A stretch of 23,840 bases of DNA from Planctomycetes bacterium RBG_13_46_10 (GTDB lineage Bacteria; Planctomycetota; Phycisphaerae; Sedimentisphaerales; Anaerobacaceae), in contig MHYD01000092.1 of the NCBI GenBank assembly GCA_001824645.1, forward strand, positions 34,232-58,071. Direction: 5' to 3'. Below the pieces are notes generated by a model that worked only from the letters and a program-made list of their open reading frames with translations, did no database searches and had not been told where the DNA came from. Of this stretch, positions 23,079 through 23,840 are shown in pieces. Each line of letters begins with the position of its first letter. Position 1 is the stretch's first letter. A program made the position numbers and the translations under genes.

Positions 23079-23840
23079 AATCCGCCCCCCGTTTTTTTAC
23101 GAATACTCTTAAGCCACAAATGGGCAATTACCTGGAATCCAAAGGTCAGCAGCATTAACACCAAACCCAGCTCTATTAGAGCGCTTAAATAAAGTGGTTC
23201 CGACGCTTCGGTGAATTCATTGGCTAATGTTGAAGCAATGCTGTTGCCTGCTGCGAATAATGATGCGGATATATTGTGATTGTTACCTATAACGAAAGTA
23301 ACGGCCATAGTTTCTCCTACGGCACGGCCCAGCCCCAGGAACATCGCTCCCAATATACCATGCAGCCCGTAGGGGATTGTCACTTTACGTGTCACTTCCC
23401 AGGTGGTGCCCCCCATTCCATAAGCAGCCTCTTTAACCACTTCGGGCACCATCATAAAAACCTCACGACAGACGGCACAGATAAACGGTAAAATCATAAT
23501 GGCCAGGATGATTCCCGCTGTGAGGATGCCGATACCCATAGGAGGACCCTGAAACAAAGGAAGTTTAGGCATCGCTTTAGCCATGTAAGGTTGAACATAC
23601 CTGGCCATAAACGGTGCAAAAACAAATAGACCCCACATGCCATAAATTATGCTGGGTATAGCCGCCAGCAGTTCGATGCCCATGCCTACTGCATGGCTGA
23701 GCTTAGGCGGGGCCAGCTCGACCAGAAAAAGAGCGATGACCAAGGCCGCCGGCCCGGCTAAAAGTATGGCAATCAATGTTGTTATAATTGTGCCGTAAAT
23801 ACTGCTGGCAGCGCCGAATTCTCCGATGACCGGATTCCAG
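23075..23840 (-). CDS. pstC: Phosphate ABC transporter permease PstC (first operon), 5' end outside window
   Basis: The frame stays open to the window edge; upstream of the first TTG (23776) it already reads WNPVIGEFGAASSIYGTIIT, which is normal PstC sequence, so the start lies beyond 23840. About 254 C-terminal residues are visible. The EAA loop is EAAYGMGGTTWEVTRKVTIP and the PstC signature is GLGRAVGETMAVTFVIGNNH. Its pstS is not in the window and is probably further upstream. Confidence 0.93.
   Translation of the reverse strand, partial: WNPVIGEFGAASSIYGTIITTLIAILLAGPAALVIALFLVELAPPKLSHAVGMGIELLAAIPSIIYGMWGLFVFAPFMARYVQPYMAKAMPKLPLFQGPPMGIGILTAGIILAIMILPFICAVCREVFMMVPEVVKEAAYGMGGTTWEVTRKVTIPYGLHGILGAMFLGLGRAVGETMAVTFVIGNNHNISASLFAAGNSIASTLANEFTEASEPLYLSALIELGLVLMLLTFGFQVIAHLWLKSIRKKTGGGL

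Overview
This window looks like chromosomal DNA of a diderm bacterium. An outer-membrane beta-barrel protein (DUF481 type), two lipoproteins and MurA support that. Moderate G+C, interspersed palindromic repeats and the style of the hypothetical proteins would fit a Planctomycetota/Phycisphaerae-type environmental genome, but that assignment is an impression and no ribosomal marker is present to test it.

Layout: (1) 1-1021 holds the 3' part of a 2-hydroxyacyl-CoA dehydratase/activase-related gene (DUF2229 type). (2) 1154-4387 is a complete, cleanly bounded mobile element of 3218 bp. It has 18-bp perfect terminal inverted repeats, an 8-bp target duplication and an IS1-like DDE transposase, plus cargo: a HigB toxin, a HigA antitoxin fused to an ImmA/IrrE-like metallopeptidase, a 169-residue uncharacterised protein and a small basic Gly/Lys/Ala-rich protein. 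It lies directly upstream of a tRNA-Tyr gene (4465-4547). (3) 4556-8848, all on the minus strand, carries housekeeping and envelope genes: an AsmA-like protein, a DUF481 protein, a coiled-coil lipoprotein, MurA and a DUF4870 membrane protein. (4) 9064-13406 is a type III restriction-modification system (mod then res, minus strand) with a cluster of palindromic repeats between the two genes. (5) 14046-15221 is dprA on the plus strand, behind a 588-bp repeat-bearing stretch. (6) 15285-23840, minus strand, holds two consecutive phosphate-uptake operons. The upstream one is pstC(partial)-pstA-pstB-[116-aa unknown]-phoU; the downstream one is pstS-pstC-pstA-pstB-pstB-phoU.

The Pst genes would work together as periplasmic or lipid-anchored PstS, a PstC/PstA membrane pair, a PstB ATPase dimer and a PhoU regulator. 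The most striking observation is in the second operon, whose two adjacent PstB genes have complementary defects. One has lost the Q-loop glutamine and the H-loop histidine; the other has lost the LSGGQ signature. In a head-to-tail heterodimer all of these defects fall in the same ATP site and leave the other site canonical. This predicts a heterodimeric, asymmetric phosphate-importer ATPase, which is not the usual PstB2 homodimer. Second in interest is the IS1-like element that carries a toxin-antitoxin operon as cargo.
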